This document shows, in pieces, positions 23,211 to 34,610 of a stretch of DNA of 64,000 nucleotides. The DNA lies in assembly GCA_014529385.2 (NCBI GenBank), contig CM043964.1, positions 102,754,087-102,818,086 on the forward strand, in the 5' to 3' direction. Within the stretch, counting starts at the first letter, position 1; the number at the start of each line of letters is the position of its first letter. Below the pieces are notes generated by a model that worked only from the letters and a program-made list of their open reading frames with translations, had not been told where the DNA came from and ran no database searches. This DNA comes from Adiantum capillus-veneris. Lineage: Eukaryota > Streptophyta > Polypodiopsida > Polypodiales > Pteridaceae. Position numbers and translations under genes: made by a program.

Positions 23211-25383
23211 TGTCAAGAAGTTGGTGGTCTTTCCAGGACGGCACCAGGCCTCTTGCTGTGAGAGTTTGTGAGGAAGCTTAAGGGTTATGAGAAGGAGCTA
23301 AGATGTAGATAAAATAGCTTCTAGAGCTAAAGAAGAAATATAGCCAAATAAGCCGCTCACTTTCCCTTACAAATACACACGTGATGGAGAGAACTCATGA
23401 AAGATAGTCAAAACAAAACAAAAATGAGAACATCGAGATTACGATCATATCGTATCATGGGTAGGATAAAATGGTTAATGGATGAGTTAATGATATTTAG
23501 TCTTTGTTGTCCAAATAAGCTACGGATTGCTCTTTGGAATTGTAGCTTTGTGCTTACTATAATGTATATATTTTGTCTAGCGATTGGGATTAGTTGTGAG
23601 TACAAATCCTCTTCATTTATAATAAAATAACCACATTCACATCAAAAGATAAGTCATAGTCAATAATAGGTAGTATGATGGGATCTGGTGAGAGAAGTAT
23701 TTCGTTGAGCCTTTCAGGACCAAATAGAAACACTATGCGTTGCTGAAAGTGAATCTTTCGACTAATCCAAATGTTGACCCTAATACATTGCACAGAATGG
23801 AAATGAAAGAAATTGCCTCCATGTGGATTATGGTTATTCATCAATGATATACTTAGTATGTTCAAAGATAAAGGTGTGAAAGAAGTGAAAGGATAAGAAG
23901 AAGAGAGTTTCTCTCCCAAGCCCTATTGTTGCCCTTAGGCAATAAGGATACTGCGGGGAGAGAAGTACCTATAGCAAGGAGATTCTAGAGTTTGTGGTAA
24001 GGAATGAGAACCTTAAGAGAGAGGGATGCTTGTGAAAGATGAAGATATGGTTACTAACCTTGTGCACATAATTGTTTCCCGCAAGAAGGTTGTGCCCGTT
24101 ACATTGACAAGGTTGTTGCTTGAATACCTTCCAATGAAACAATTATGACACAACAAGAGAGATGAAAGGAGGAGTAAAGATAGAATTAGAGATAGATCTA
24201 AGTGTGGTGGTGGTATTAAAGATAGATAATGAGAGATAGAGATAGAGTTAGAGACAAGTATTGGACTAGATATGCAAATGGAAGTAAAACTAGCAACATA
24301 TATCTTACATGAGAGCAATCGCCACCACCTTAATGGAGAGAGAAGATGAGGCAAGAATTCAGCCTTTCTTCAAGAGAAAGTGTGACACTAAGATGAGTGT
24401 CTCGCTATGGAATTGAGCTTTTCTCACTCACTCATAACTTGCCCCAATGAAGAGAAGGTTGCTCTTTTTATAGGTGAGGGAGCCATTTTTTACATAATCA
24501 CTTGATTAGGCTAAAGAATTAGCCCAAATCAAATGTTCTTTGGATATTTCTTAAAATGGACAATATTAGGACTCAAAATATCATAAAATTCAGCATTTTT
24601 GGTCGTTGAGGCTCCATGTGGGTGCATGATGTATATGGGCCCCACCTAGGAATCTTCTGTCTGGCTCCAGAAGGGGGTCCCAACTTGTGTGTCTTGTCCT
24701 TCAAGGCATCTTTGAGGTGTCACATTCAAATGCTTGTGTCTTTTATCCTCCAAATATCTTATTTTATGGAAAAAGACCAACATTACCTCTTTTCACTTGA
24801 TTCACCTGTTTACCATCTCTTCTTGCAGTGTAGTTGTGAGAGGATTTTTCACTGTTTTCCCTGTAACTTTTGACCTGTAACTCGGATTGACATGCTTCCA
24901 AAAGATAAATTGGCCTACTAAAAGAGCTTGACTTGGTTTTGGCCTTTTCTGCACACCCTTAGGTCGAGATTTTCAAATTGGGATGGTCCAAGAAGCTTTG
25001 GATCTTCCTTTTCAGAAAGTCTTCTAGTAGGCCCTTCCCTTTTGTATGTATCCAAGAAGGTATGCATTATTGAAGGGTTATATTATTAAATAAATGTGAA
25101 AAGAAGAAAATAGTTTATATATGGTAGGGTATAGCTGAGATATTAGAAGAAATATACAAATGCTTTTTCTCCAGACATAAAGAGGCACAATCATTGATAC
25201 TTCTCTTGCAGTACTTTCTACTAGTAATGTACATTTATATTACTTCAAAGGTAAATACTAAGGTATGGTAGAAAGATTTTATTTATGCATATGAGTATTA
25301 TATGAAATATACTTATGCGTAAAAAAGTCACAAGATAAATCGTTTAATGTCCGTTCCCACTATATACGTGCCACAACACGACA
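23211..25383 (-). repeat. 5' LTR of element 2
   Basis: Same length as 14580-16752 and nearly identical to it. It differs at six sites in the first 40 bp and about ten in the remaining 2130. The outer edge ACGACA abuts ACGT and then the CAT/CAC-rich target sequence. Confidence 0.95.
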
Positions 25384-25918
25384 ACGTCACCAGCATTTCT
25401 GTCATGCATGGTCTACCACCTTCCTCTCCCATGCATCACACACCATTGCCACCATGGTGTGATGCCTTTATCAACTATGCATCAATTGGAAATTGTGAGG
25501 CTATGCAAAATTTGTACGGCATATTGCTTACCTATTGTTCTTGTTATCTTTGCAGGTAGACACAGTAAATGGTTATGGAAAAAAATACTCAATTTGAGAT
25601 TTTGGGAACTGTCATGTTGCGCATTAACACCACCATTCTTCCGTGGTGTGCTAATTGGGGCTTGTGGGTGTCTTGCGATGCATGATAACCACCATGTCCA
25701 CTAGGAAGCCTTTCCACATCACCTCCATGAAAGTCCATCCAGGAGTCATTGTATGTGCCTTTAGCCTCCCATCCTGCACGAGATGCCATCCACATCCGAC
25801 ACTTGCAAGAGGTCACAGCGCTAGGATTCATGTTGTCATAACACATTGTCGCAGATCTAGGAGGGTGTACCCATTGCAACCATCATGTTGCCGCTGGTCC
25901 AAGTTTTTGGTTGAGGCC
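25384..25918. other. Right flank of element 2, low complexity then unassigned
   Basis: The first 90 bp continue the CAT/CAC-rich repeat seen at 14179-14579. The rest, including repeats of CACCACCAT at about 25630 and 25690, shows no gene. Confidence 0.5.
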
Positions 25919-25940
25919 CAAACCCTAAACCCTAAACCCA
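25919..25940. repeat. Short interstitial telomere-type repeat
   Basis: Reads CAAACCCTAAACCCTAAACC, about three CCCTAAA units. This is the Arabidopsis-type plant telomere sequence. At this length it may be a remnant of break repair or of a promoter telobox array, not a former chromosome end. Confidence 0.8.
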
Positions 25941-26107
25941 TTTGTCTGTTTGCAGAGTTGGCCAATGTTTCTCATGAGTTGGCCTATGTTCCTTATGATA
26001 GTACTCCTCTAGAGTCACTAGATCTTCTGGTATTGCTAGCTTTATGACATATTTCATGCTTGTTGAGTGCTTGACACCCCTATAATTGTAATTCCAAGGG
26101 TGCCCAT

Positions 26108-28885
26108 TCAAAGAAATTCCAACACCTCACTGGGAAAATCCTCTGTCTGATTCTCAGATGGAACTACCCAATATCCTTCCACTGAACCCACTTCCTCTTG
26201 CCCTTCTTCTGTCTGGTGCTTCAGAAGTTCCAGTGCCAGCATTGTCTTTTTGGATAAGTTGATAAATGGCCTCCCGCTCAAGTTGATCCCACCTTTTTGT
26301 GGACATCTCCAATTCATAAGGCTTGGGCGGATTATATGTTTTGGTGTTGGGATCATATAGCATGCGTCTATCCTTTGTTAGACGGGATCTTGCCAATTTA
26401 TGACAATGCAAAGCTGTGTGGATCCATCCTTCTGGGAGAGGCTGATTTGTTTTAGTCCTAGCTTCAAAGAGTATCTCAACCATTTCTCTGTACTGTGGCC
26501 CTAGACCTGGTTTAGCCAAAATATCCTTTTTAGGAATCTTAGAGGACTCCATAGTAAGTTGAAGCAGATGATTTGTGATCTTGGTGAGACCTTTGAGCTG
26601 GATCTTCCATTGGTCCATACATAACTTGACTCTTTGCATCTCTCCTTGCAGTTCCAAAACATCATCTAGTTGTAGAGCATCATTGATGTGTTTTTGTCAG
26701 TTTTTCCATTCCACAGTGGCTCGCTCATACCAATCTTGAAGATCATCAGTGATGTTATAGTATGTGAGTCGATCCACTGGTTCTGGATGTTGAGGATACA
26801 ACGTTGGGAAAAACCTAGGCAGTTCAGTCTCTCTAGTAGGAAATGCATACAAAAGAACTGAGGAATCAGGTACAAACTCTTAAAAATTGAGAAGAGTTTG
26901 GTTCTCCTGCTGCATCATCTTCTTGGTGACTCTAACCAGTTGAAACATTCTTCGAAGAGCAGTTGCATGTTTCCCTACTGTCATTTGAGTTTGTGGTCCT
27001 TACTGTTGGAAGTTTGATCTTCTCTGTTCCAAGACCCTTCGGCAATTTGCATTTGAAGTGGAACTTCTTTCAGTTGACTCCTGACTTCTTTCATACATTT
27101 AGATGTAGGCATGTTCCCAAGTAGGATCTCTAATTCAATGGCTAGGGAATTACAGTCTGCAGTTGACTGCCACTGCCAGTGTGGATTAACCAGTTTATCA
27201 TTAGAGGTTAATGCCCATTCAGGTACTCTCTCTAACATCTGAATTTTGATAGGATGCTCAGCTAATTGGCACAACTCTTCATCATGGAAAGCGGCTGATT
27301 TCCATTGCTGGATCATTTCTTTGGTTCCAACATAAAGTCTTTGAAAGCGTTCCAGATAAAACAGAAGAACATCATCCTCCAGATACATCCTTGTAATGGG
27401 TGCTTGTTGATGTCTTAGGCTCTTGTTCAGTGTGATGAGCTGTAATGAATGTTACTCATCTCCTTTCAAAGTCTCAGCCATAGCTTTAGCTTTTTCTTTC
27501 ATATCTAAACTATGCTGGGACTGGTGTACTGGTGAATCTTCAATGTTGCTTGGTTGTTGATCACCAGCCTGCTGATCTCTTGATTGTTGCTGATCCTTGT
27601 ACTGGTCTGGCTGGTCTATGTTGGGCTGACTGTCCCCTATGGCAGCTGATCCACCAGCACTAGATCCTGAAGGCGGAGATGGAGGAGAGTCATTATCATC
27701 GTCATGTTTATCTGATGGTTCATTCTTCCTCTCTTCATCCTTCTCTTATGCTTTCTCAAAATCCTCATTGAGGTCATTCTGCTTATCAATATAGTCCAGA
27801 ATAGCTTGATTTGACAAAGCACTTTTATATTCAAAAAGCTTATCCTGCAAATCACTTTGCATTGTTTCTATGAGCGCCTTCAGATTATCTATCTTGAAAA
27901 TGGCATTGCCTTCTGGATTTAGAATATCAGCCAAGTTATTGTATATGTATCTCTCTGTAAGAGGCTTTTAGTTCAGTATGGTTGGTTAGCAATGTGTTGA
28001 AATAAACTCTCTTCATCCTTAGCATAGTCTCAAATATGTCACCAGCTCTCTCAGCCTCTACCTTTTCTTCATTTAACTGCCTCATCTCAAACTCAAGCTT
28101 TAACAGCTTGCTTTCCAATGTTTGAATTGTCCTGGCTGACTGATTTTCAAGAACACTATGCCACAAGGATTGTGCCCCTATATCTTGTTTCAACTTCTCG
28201 ACTTGCTACTCAATGTTCCTCAGTTCAGCTTTTAACTTGGTCACTTCATTAGTAGTCACTGAGGCATCCATCATTTGTCCCAAAGCATGGACAATCATAT
28301 TCCAGGATGATTGGATAAGCACTGAGCAACCATCCATGACCATCACCGGGTCAAAGGCAACTGGCTCATAAACTAAAACAAGAGCCGTATATGGTAATGT
28401 GGTAAAGTCAAGTTTGTGCAGGACTAATCATCCTGTGAGAGGATGAGTCTGCAGCTATTGTAATCTATCTTTCTTGGTTAAGGCTAAAGTCAATTCACTG
28501 AAAGGGATAGGAACTTTACTAACTGGACTAGCAGGTGCGGGACCTTTTCCCTTATCAGTATGAACTACCAACTGCTCAGTACTGGTCCTGTCTGGCTGGT
28601 CTTTTTCTGCACTTTTGTTTGTTGAACTCTGTCCCGGTTGCTAGCTGGTCCCAACAGTAATCTTTACTAGAGGATGTCTTGCCTGCTGGCCAACTGAAGT
28701 CTGGCCTACTGGAGATTTTTCAGTTAGACCCAATTTTGACCTGACTTTCTAGCTGTTTCAAGAAAGCGCTGCTCTTGGCCAATGTAGTTTTTGGTCTCTT
28801 AGAACTACGAGCTTCCACCTGTGGCATGGCCTTTCTCTTTTATCTAGTGAGAGCCAACTGAGTACCTGGGGTTTCTTCATCTAAA
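26108..28885 (-). pseudogene. Unrecognised coiled-coil protein family, copy 1
   Basis: Long minus-strand coding remnant of roughly 900 codons in several frames. From the N-terminus: a Lys/Ser/Thr-rich region (about 28880-28500); a conserved block with SWNMIVHALGQMMDA (about 28260-28330); heptad-rich coiled coil (28193-27936, e.g. LESKLLKLEFEMRQLNEEK); a second helical part (27934-27746); an acidic Gln/Asp/Ser-rich linker (27740-27470); a block with YLERFQRLYVGTKEMIQQW (27388-26981); and a C-terminal block with WKIQLKGLTKITNHLLQLT and CHKLARSRLTKDRRMLYD (26657-26154). Stops (TAA at 27746 and near 27459, others) and shifts (near 27936 and between 26981 and 26657) make it non-functional. Copy 2 (51808-54255 plus 62210-64000) matches block by block. 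I recognise no known domain. It may be a gag- or ORF1-like protein of an unknown mobile element, or a repeated host gene. Confidence 0.7.
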
Positions 28886-30041
28886 GATAGTCAAAATTAT
28901 TAGTCACGATGCGCATCTATGAGCTATTTGCGGTCATAAGTATGTTTTCTGCCTGCAAGTAGTTGTTGGAATTGTAGCAACATAAACTACGCATAGGTAC
29001 TCATAGATTTCAATTTGGGGCACTTTCAAAATTCGACTCTGCCTTTATACGCGTTTTCTGCATATGGGTTTAGAGCTAGGGTTTTGAGTGTAGAGGCTTA
29101 GGGATAGGTGTATCCTAGTGAGGGGATGGTGTTCCTTAATTTTCATGCAATTCTGGCATGATTTGATGAGTTTCCTTCCGTTTGTGTGTATGTGGCTAAG
29201 TGGTGTAGTTGAGAGCAGTGAGACTCTAGATTTTGGTTTAGTTGCCCTTCCAGAGTGTTTTATGTGTAGGATGGTCTCAGCCTAACAAGCTAACAAAATT
29301 TCCTCCGTGTGCCTATCGTGTCATCTATGTCCTCAATTGATATTATGCTGATCTTGGTTGTGTTACATGCACTTTATGAGTGGTGTGATTCGCTTCCGCA
29401 ACATTGATGAAGTACATAAACGCTTTGTCAAAACCTATCAAAACCAACATATCATAGGAGAGATCCTAGGTTTAAAATTCTCAAACTTTGACAAATTTGG
29501 AGTTTATTTGTAGAAGTTATGGCCTCCCCACTGAATCTAAAATATGGAGAGAGATTCCATTTATAAGACGGAGTTATCACATTAAAAAATGGAATCTTCT
29601 AGAATATAAGGAATTTGATGGCATGCTATATATCAATGGATAGATCTTGATGAGTACATTCTAAATCCAAAAGGTCCGACAAGCTTTTATTTCATTTTTA
29701 AACATTTTACCGTGTGCCTATTTTGGACAAGAGGGAGAAAGTCAAAGTCCTTATAGGACCCATTTGAGAGTCCAAAATTTCCCTAATGCACCTCTTCCAG
29801 ATAATGGGTACATACCTCCCCTTTTCATTGGTAAATGTGGGAAATTTGGAGCATAGTGCCCTCTTCTTTGCAATTCTAGCACCTACCAGGCAGCAGCCTT
29901 GCCCTACCTCTTCCAGTCGTTGGTTGCCCTCTTTCTATAACACTTACACAAAACTCTTGCATCTGCTCAATCAAATCTTGACCAATACATACCCGATGTT
30001 GAGGAATAGTTTGAAACTCCCCAATTTGCTTGATTCTTTGC
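28886..30041. other. Unassigned region upstream of coiled-coil copy 1
   Basis: No gene is visible. On the minus strand, about 29040-29090 carries an AAAACCCTAG element, close to the telobox of plant 5' regions, and TATAAAGG near 29045-29055; these could be promoter remnants of the coiled-coil family. A T-rich stretch with an AG end just before 28886 could be a splice acceptor. All of this is weak. Confidence 0.3.
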
Positions 30042-30608
30042 CTAGACTAATTCTTTCAAACTCTGGAGCCGGTTGGGAGCCATATATTCATATCCCAATG
30101 CACCTTGCTCAATCTTCTTCTTAATTTTCTTGCTTTTTCCTTGTGCAATTACAACCGCACCATTATAATTCTCTGGGCTCTCAAAATCTACCTTCTCTTG
30201 AACTTTGGGATGATGCAAAAATGCCATGAATTTCTCTAATTTGAAGTCTCCCCATTGACCAATTGCATAGAGGCTACAAAATTTTCCCAACACTCTTCAA
30301 AATGATTAAGAAAAACACAATTTCTTTTGTTCACATATTGCCTTAAAGCCTTCAACATTGCATCCAAATCAGCAAACCTCCTTATGAAAATCTTGCAAGA
30401 AGAGAGCCTGCAAGGCCGTCCATATCAACCTGGGTTTTCCTTCCAAAGCATCAAACCATACCTTTGCTTTGCCCCACATTAGCAACAAAATCATCCACAT
30501 CTTGATATCTTCATTTGGCATATGCAATGACAACATGTACAATGAAAAAATGGCCTTCTAGTCCTCCAAATCTTCCTCATCGATTGACCCGTAGCTTTGT
30601 GTTGCCAT
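30042..30608 (-). pseudogene. Ty3-type gag remnant
   Basis: Starting at ATG 30606-30608, the minus strand encodes a short stretch with the classic retrotransposon-gag pattern (LMWGKAKVWFDALEGKPRL, then WTALQALFLQDFHKE). It is interrupted by a TAG early on, a TGA after the gag block, and further stops near 30300. A second frame (30293-30042) continues with VQEKVDFESPENYNGAVVI and a Lys-rich tail. A TATAAAG on the minus strand near 30740 could have been its promoter. No protease or RT follows to the left. Confidence 0.6.
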
Positions 30609-31282
30609 CCCTTCTTTGTGGAAGAAATCATCTTTCTTGATCAAACCACAATGAGCAATTAGATGCTCCCCGATGGAGGCACTAGAAGATGGAGAGGGAG
30701 AATGAAAACACACCCAAAAACACACACAAATTCCCTCTTTATAGCCAAGGATACTCAGAACACCCCACTCCTCTTAAAAACACCTCTAGAATGACACAAT
30801 ATTCTCAAGATACACTTTATGGTACACATTAATAAGCATATAGACACCTTAATAAATCAATGCTTGTACGGCCTGGAAATTACACACATATTGAAACCAA
30901 CACAACTCATAGAAACAGTGGAGAACAAAAAAGGGGGATGGGGAGATTGACAACAAGGAGCAGTTAGCACTTGATTTTTGAGAAAAAGGATGTATATAAT
31001 ACTTCTTTTGTTCTCCCTTTAGGCTTGTGTAGGTATTTTCCTAAAATCGCAAAGGGGGGGCCCCATATAGGGGTGAAATTTCCTTTATTAGAAAACTCAT
31101 TTGCTTCCAGACACTCATGTATTCTTTTGCATGCTTGTACATGAACTCACTTTTAGACAACTTTCTTTTATCATCAATGCGTGCGGGTAAGGCCTCCTAT
31201 TTATATGGGTGGCTTACAATGACTTGGTACCATGTAAGAACTCATTATTCTCCATTGAAAGGGGAGGGGGCCCACATGAGGG
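30609..31282. other. Unassigned sequence
   Basis: Contains A/C-rich runs (30710-30735) and a G7C4 stretch near 31054-31064. No coding signal or repeat pair was found. Confidence 0.4.
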
Positions 31283-31658
31283 TGTTGGTTTTGTGGCCTT
31301 TGGCATAGCACCAACAATTGGTGTGAGGACCATCTCTTGTACAATAAGCAGTCCAATAAGCAAGTAAACATGTGAGGGCACAGGGCTTAGAACATGTGGC
31401 AAATGAGTTGCAGAAGAGTCCAAATTCCATCCCAGTCAGGATGGATTTTTCAAATTTTGTGGAGCCACTCTTGACCTTTGGAGAGTTTCCCCTTGACCCT
31501 TGGGAAAAGTACTTGTGACCCTTGAGAGGTGCATCTAGCCACTAGCAGTAATTATATAAGTAGCTAGTTTCTTGTACACACTTTCACCCTCAATCTCAAC
31601 CCAGTTCCATTGTATGAATCTTGCTAGTTTATGATTAATCAAATCATGTTTTGAGTCT

Positions 31659-31729
<71 letters not shown>

Positions 31730-31791
31730 TAGTGTAATTATCAATGCTACCACCATGAATGCTAGTCTTGTCAATCCACCTTAGCCCAACA
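31283..31791 (+). repeat. Candidate LTR with downstream primer site
   Basis: Starts TGTTGGTT and ends TTAGCCCAACA, giving the TGTTGG/CCAACA ends common in plant LTRs. Immediately downstream is AGTGGTATCAGA, a truncated initiator-Met primer site (31794-31803), so this would be a plus-strand 5' LTR. It contains the (CT)n tract at 31662-31724. No partner LTR or polyprotein follows in 31804-32912. The left edge is inferred from the terminal inversion only. Confidence 0.45.
31662..31724. repeat. (CT)n microsatellite
   Basis: An uninterrupted CT tract of about 63 bp inside the candidate LTR. Confidence 0.95.
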
Positions 31792-31803
31792 AGTGGTATC
31801 AGA

Positions 31804-32912
31804 CCTTTTCTGTGATTAGAACTCACTAATTAATTACCCTAATTAAGCACTTAATTGCTCTCTTTTTCATCACGTGTTAGATGAATAAGCTACACAATTG
31901 TGGTGCAACTCTCATGGATTTTGGGCATGCTCATGGCGAGCCAGTACACTCATCCATGAGAGTAACTTGCAATTAGTGCATTTGCATATAATTTTAGCAT
32001 GCATTTAGGCATTGATTTAGAATACTTTGAATCATCAATTATTTCCTCATAAATTCTTTGCCTACATTATTCATGTGTGGAGTTAGTGCTCTCCATTAGC
32101 TCTCCGTAGATCCCTCAAACTCCCTAATGTGACTCCCCTAACCCTACTAATTAAGGTTCCAAATTTTACTATAATTAGGTGTGTGTATGTGTGTGTGGGG
32201 AAGTTCCTATAGAACCGATAATATAAACTTATTTTGTGGGTCCCTTCACAACATAAGACCAAAGGCCACGTGGTTACCTTGTTTATGATTGGAATGAGCT
32301 GGATCTGTTCAAACAACTATTCCAAGTTGGTGCTTAGTACTAAAGATGTCAAATCTAGAACATTCAAAGATCGCTAAAAGACACAACTAAAATTGGAAAG
32401 ACAAGACACTAAGATTGAAAGACAAGACAATAGGACTAATACTGGAACTAGAATTGCATTTTAGATATTCAATTACCATCGGTGAGCATTAGGTTTATTA
32501 GTAGCTGGATTTGGAATTACAGAAGAAGAGAGAGCACAACAAATGATTACAAGAGCGTGAGTAGCTCAGGGATGTAGACAACTAAGGATTCAAGAGAGTC
32601 AAAAGTTGTACAAAATGAGAAATGGGTCCTATTTATAGGCTGTCCAAATTGATTGTGCACTGTCAATTATTGTGGTAACTCATTGGTCACCACTTTTAGA
32701 ATCTTCCTCCGCTCGCCAATCTTGCTAAGGGTAGTTCCCACCTTCTGCATTCCTCCACTCCTTTCTTGAATTTTGGTATATACCAAAATTTCTTGGTAAC
32801 AATTTCCAGAGACTGTTTTCTAATTGCCCAATAACGGTGTGAATAAGGATTCCCAGTTGCTTGTTTCTTCTTTTGTATTTGGACAACGAAGTATCCTATG
32901 TCAGCATACGAT
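31804..32912. other. Unassigned sequence after candidate LTR
   Basis: Would be leader sequence if 31283-31791 is a 5' LTR. No open frame with a gag motif is present. Short local repeats related to AAGACAAGACA occur near 32395-32430. Confidence 0.35.
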
Positions 32913-33130
32913 TGTGTTGGGGTAAAGGCACTACGCTTTTGCCTGGGGAGGACGTTGTCGGGGGATATGTGTTTGCTACATGAGCCGATGGGCAAGTACC
33001 TGGCCTCTAGCTGTGGGAGGTGTGAAAGAGAGAGAACAAGAGACACTGACAGCTCTGGCAACCACCGCAATCATCAATTAAATCAATTGATATGTTTGAG
33101 TACAACTTAATCTTTAGCCAAGGTGGGCTG
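32913..33130 (+). repeat. Possible LTR fragment related to the one at 51547
   Basis: Begins TGTTGGGGTAAAGG and continues with a TTTTGCCT stretch, sharing its start with the LTR at 51547 (TGTTGGGGTAAAGGTG). Similarity fades after about 45 bases. The right edge is not defined. Confidence 0.3.
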
Positions 33131-33691
33131 TTAACATCACCGTCACTTGGATCATCTGCTAACTAGGAGTTTAAGCTCCCGCTTTACAGAATTAACCGGG
33201 CCGTTAACGAAATCGGCCTTAACAGAATGATTAATCAAACATTAGCTGATAACGGTGAACTAATTTTTGCAAACTTTATCTCGACTCATTGTCTCAATCT
33301 TCACGCTTCAGAAATGATATGCGGCTTCCTACTCTGTTTGCATGCATTGCCTCAACTCCCAAAGTTCGATCCCCTTTCAACTCGAATCCCTTTGCTTTTG
33401 CTCCCTTCTCTAATACTTGCTCAATCTCAGCTTATGTAGGCTTAAAGCTTATGCTTGCTTCTTGATTTTGTTCACCTCATCGTGCTCTAGACTTCCCAAT
33501 TTTCCTTCATGCTCGGCTTGCTCAAGCTTCTAGTTCGAGCTTGAGAGGGAGAGAGAGATTGTTTTGTTTCCTTTACTAACGGAGTACGAGAGAGAGATAT
33601 CTTGGTGATCTTGTCTTCCTCCCGGATGCTTTTCTTTCTTGGGATCTTTTCTCTCTCAAGCACGAGAGTAAGAGCGTCTTGCTTGTACGAG

Positions 33692-33694
<3 letters not shown>

Positions 33695-33764
<70 letters not shown>
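33695..33764. repeat. (GA)n microsatellite
   Basis: GA tract of about 70 bp with shorter GA clusters on both sides (33546-33598 and 33784-33796). The Arg-Glu and Ser-Leu open frames over it are artefacts. Confidence 0.95.
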
Positions 33765-33769
<5 letters not shown>

Positions 33770-34204
33770 CCTCTCTTGCTTACGAGAGAGAGAGAGTTCC
33801 TCTTGCCATCCAGCTTTTCTCTTCGTCCTCCTGCTTGCCAACCTAAGCACTTTCCTCCTGCTCGTTTCAGCCACAAAAATCCTCCCTTATTGCTCTCGTG
33901 CTCTCTAAAAACAACTCTCTAAAAAAATTGCCCCCACCACGCAGTCATGGCGTCGTGAATGACATCGCACGGGAAAGGCGGCTCAGTGACATGGCACGTG
34001 CAAATTTTTACCGGCGCCGTTCGCAAATCGCGCCTAAAAACATGTGCCATGCCAGGCTGAGACTCTTTCTTCCTCACTGCGAGCTCGTCCGAGCCTCATA
34101 CAGGTCAGCGCGACCTCCTTTCCCTGCGCACTCGCTGCCTACGCCCTCTCCATTTTATTTTCTTTGGCTTCACACTCTATTCCTTTAATTGGGTGGCCAC
34201 CCCT

Positions 34205-34292
34205 TTTTAGGCAATGGCCGGGCAGCCTTTTGAAGGGCATCGCATTCTCTTTAGGCAATGGCCAAGCGGCCTTTTTAAAGGGCATCACATTT
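34205..34292. repeat. Two-copy tandem repeat of about 43 bp
   Basis: TTTAGGCAATGGCC starts both units, and AGGGCATC(G/A)CATT ends them. Two units with several substitutions. Confidence 0.7.
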
Positions 34293-34294
34293 GG

Positions 34295-34610
34295 CCAACA
34301 AATTTACCAAGGCCTCGGAACATTTTAACATCCTCTGCACTCAATGCACTCCATGAGACGTCCTTTCAGACAATAATCTCACCCAGATCTTTTTGTGCTT
34401 TCGTAACGGCACCACATTTGGCATACATATCGGCCAAGGCAATGCCTTGCATGACATCATTTTCCAACATCCCCTGACTAGTAATATCACCGTGAATTTT
34501 TGTGCCCGTAAATGATCTTGAATAGTGCCACAGGCCTGCTAGATGCAAGTATGAGTGATTGCATTTGAAGTAAGGTCTTCCCGCGCAGGGGGAAGAAAAT
34601 CATTTGCCGT
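34295..34610 (-). pseudogene. Pentatricopeptide repeat (PPR) protein fragment
   Basis: The minus strand encodes two to three degenerate PPR motifs of the organellar RNA-editing type. Readable parts are REDLTSNAITHTCI, QACGTIQDHLRAQK, and, after a one-base shift near 34500, GDITSQGMLENDVM, LADMYAKCGAVTKAQ and a decayed VSWSAL. PPR proteins bind organelle RNA; YAKCG and VSWSAL are typical of the PLS/DYW class, which is very large in ferns and lycophytes. Stops after HTCI and IIV, plus the shift, show that it is dead. No further repeats are readable on either side, so it is a fragment. Confidence 0.75.

Larger units (their letters stand above)
14580..25383 (-). mobile_element. Ty3-type LTR retrotransposon, element 2, integrase core missing
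   Basis: Two LTRs of identical length (2173 bp) bound a minus-strand gag-protease-RT-RNase H region. ACGT occurs just outside both ends (14576-14579 and 25384-25387), a possible target duplication. The LTRs differ at about 16 positions by hand count, six of them in the first 40 bp. The coding region nevertheless carries several stops and frameshifts and lacks the integrase catalytic core. The RT has the SGYDQ and FIDDLPIKG wording of OTA-type non-chromoviral Ty3 elements known from seed-free plants; the lineage assignment is tentative. A CACTA-ended element is nested in gag. Confidence 0.92.

Noticed and set aside
32083-33110. Minus- and plus-strand frames of 70-124 codons
   Set aside because: No motif, no repeat partner, composition-driven.
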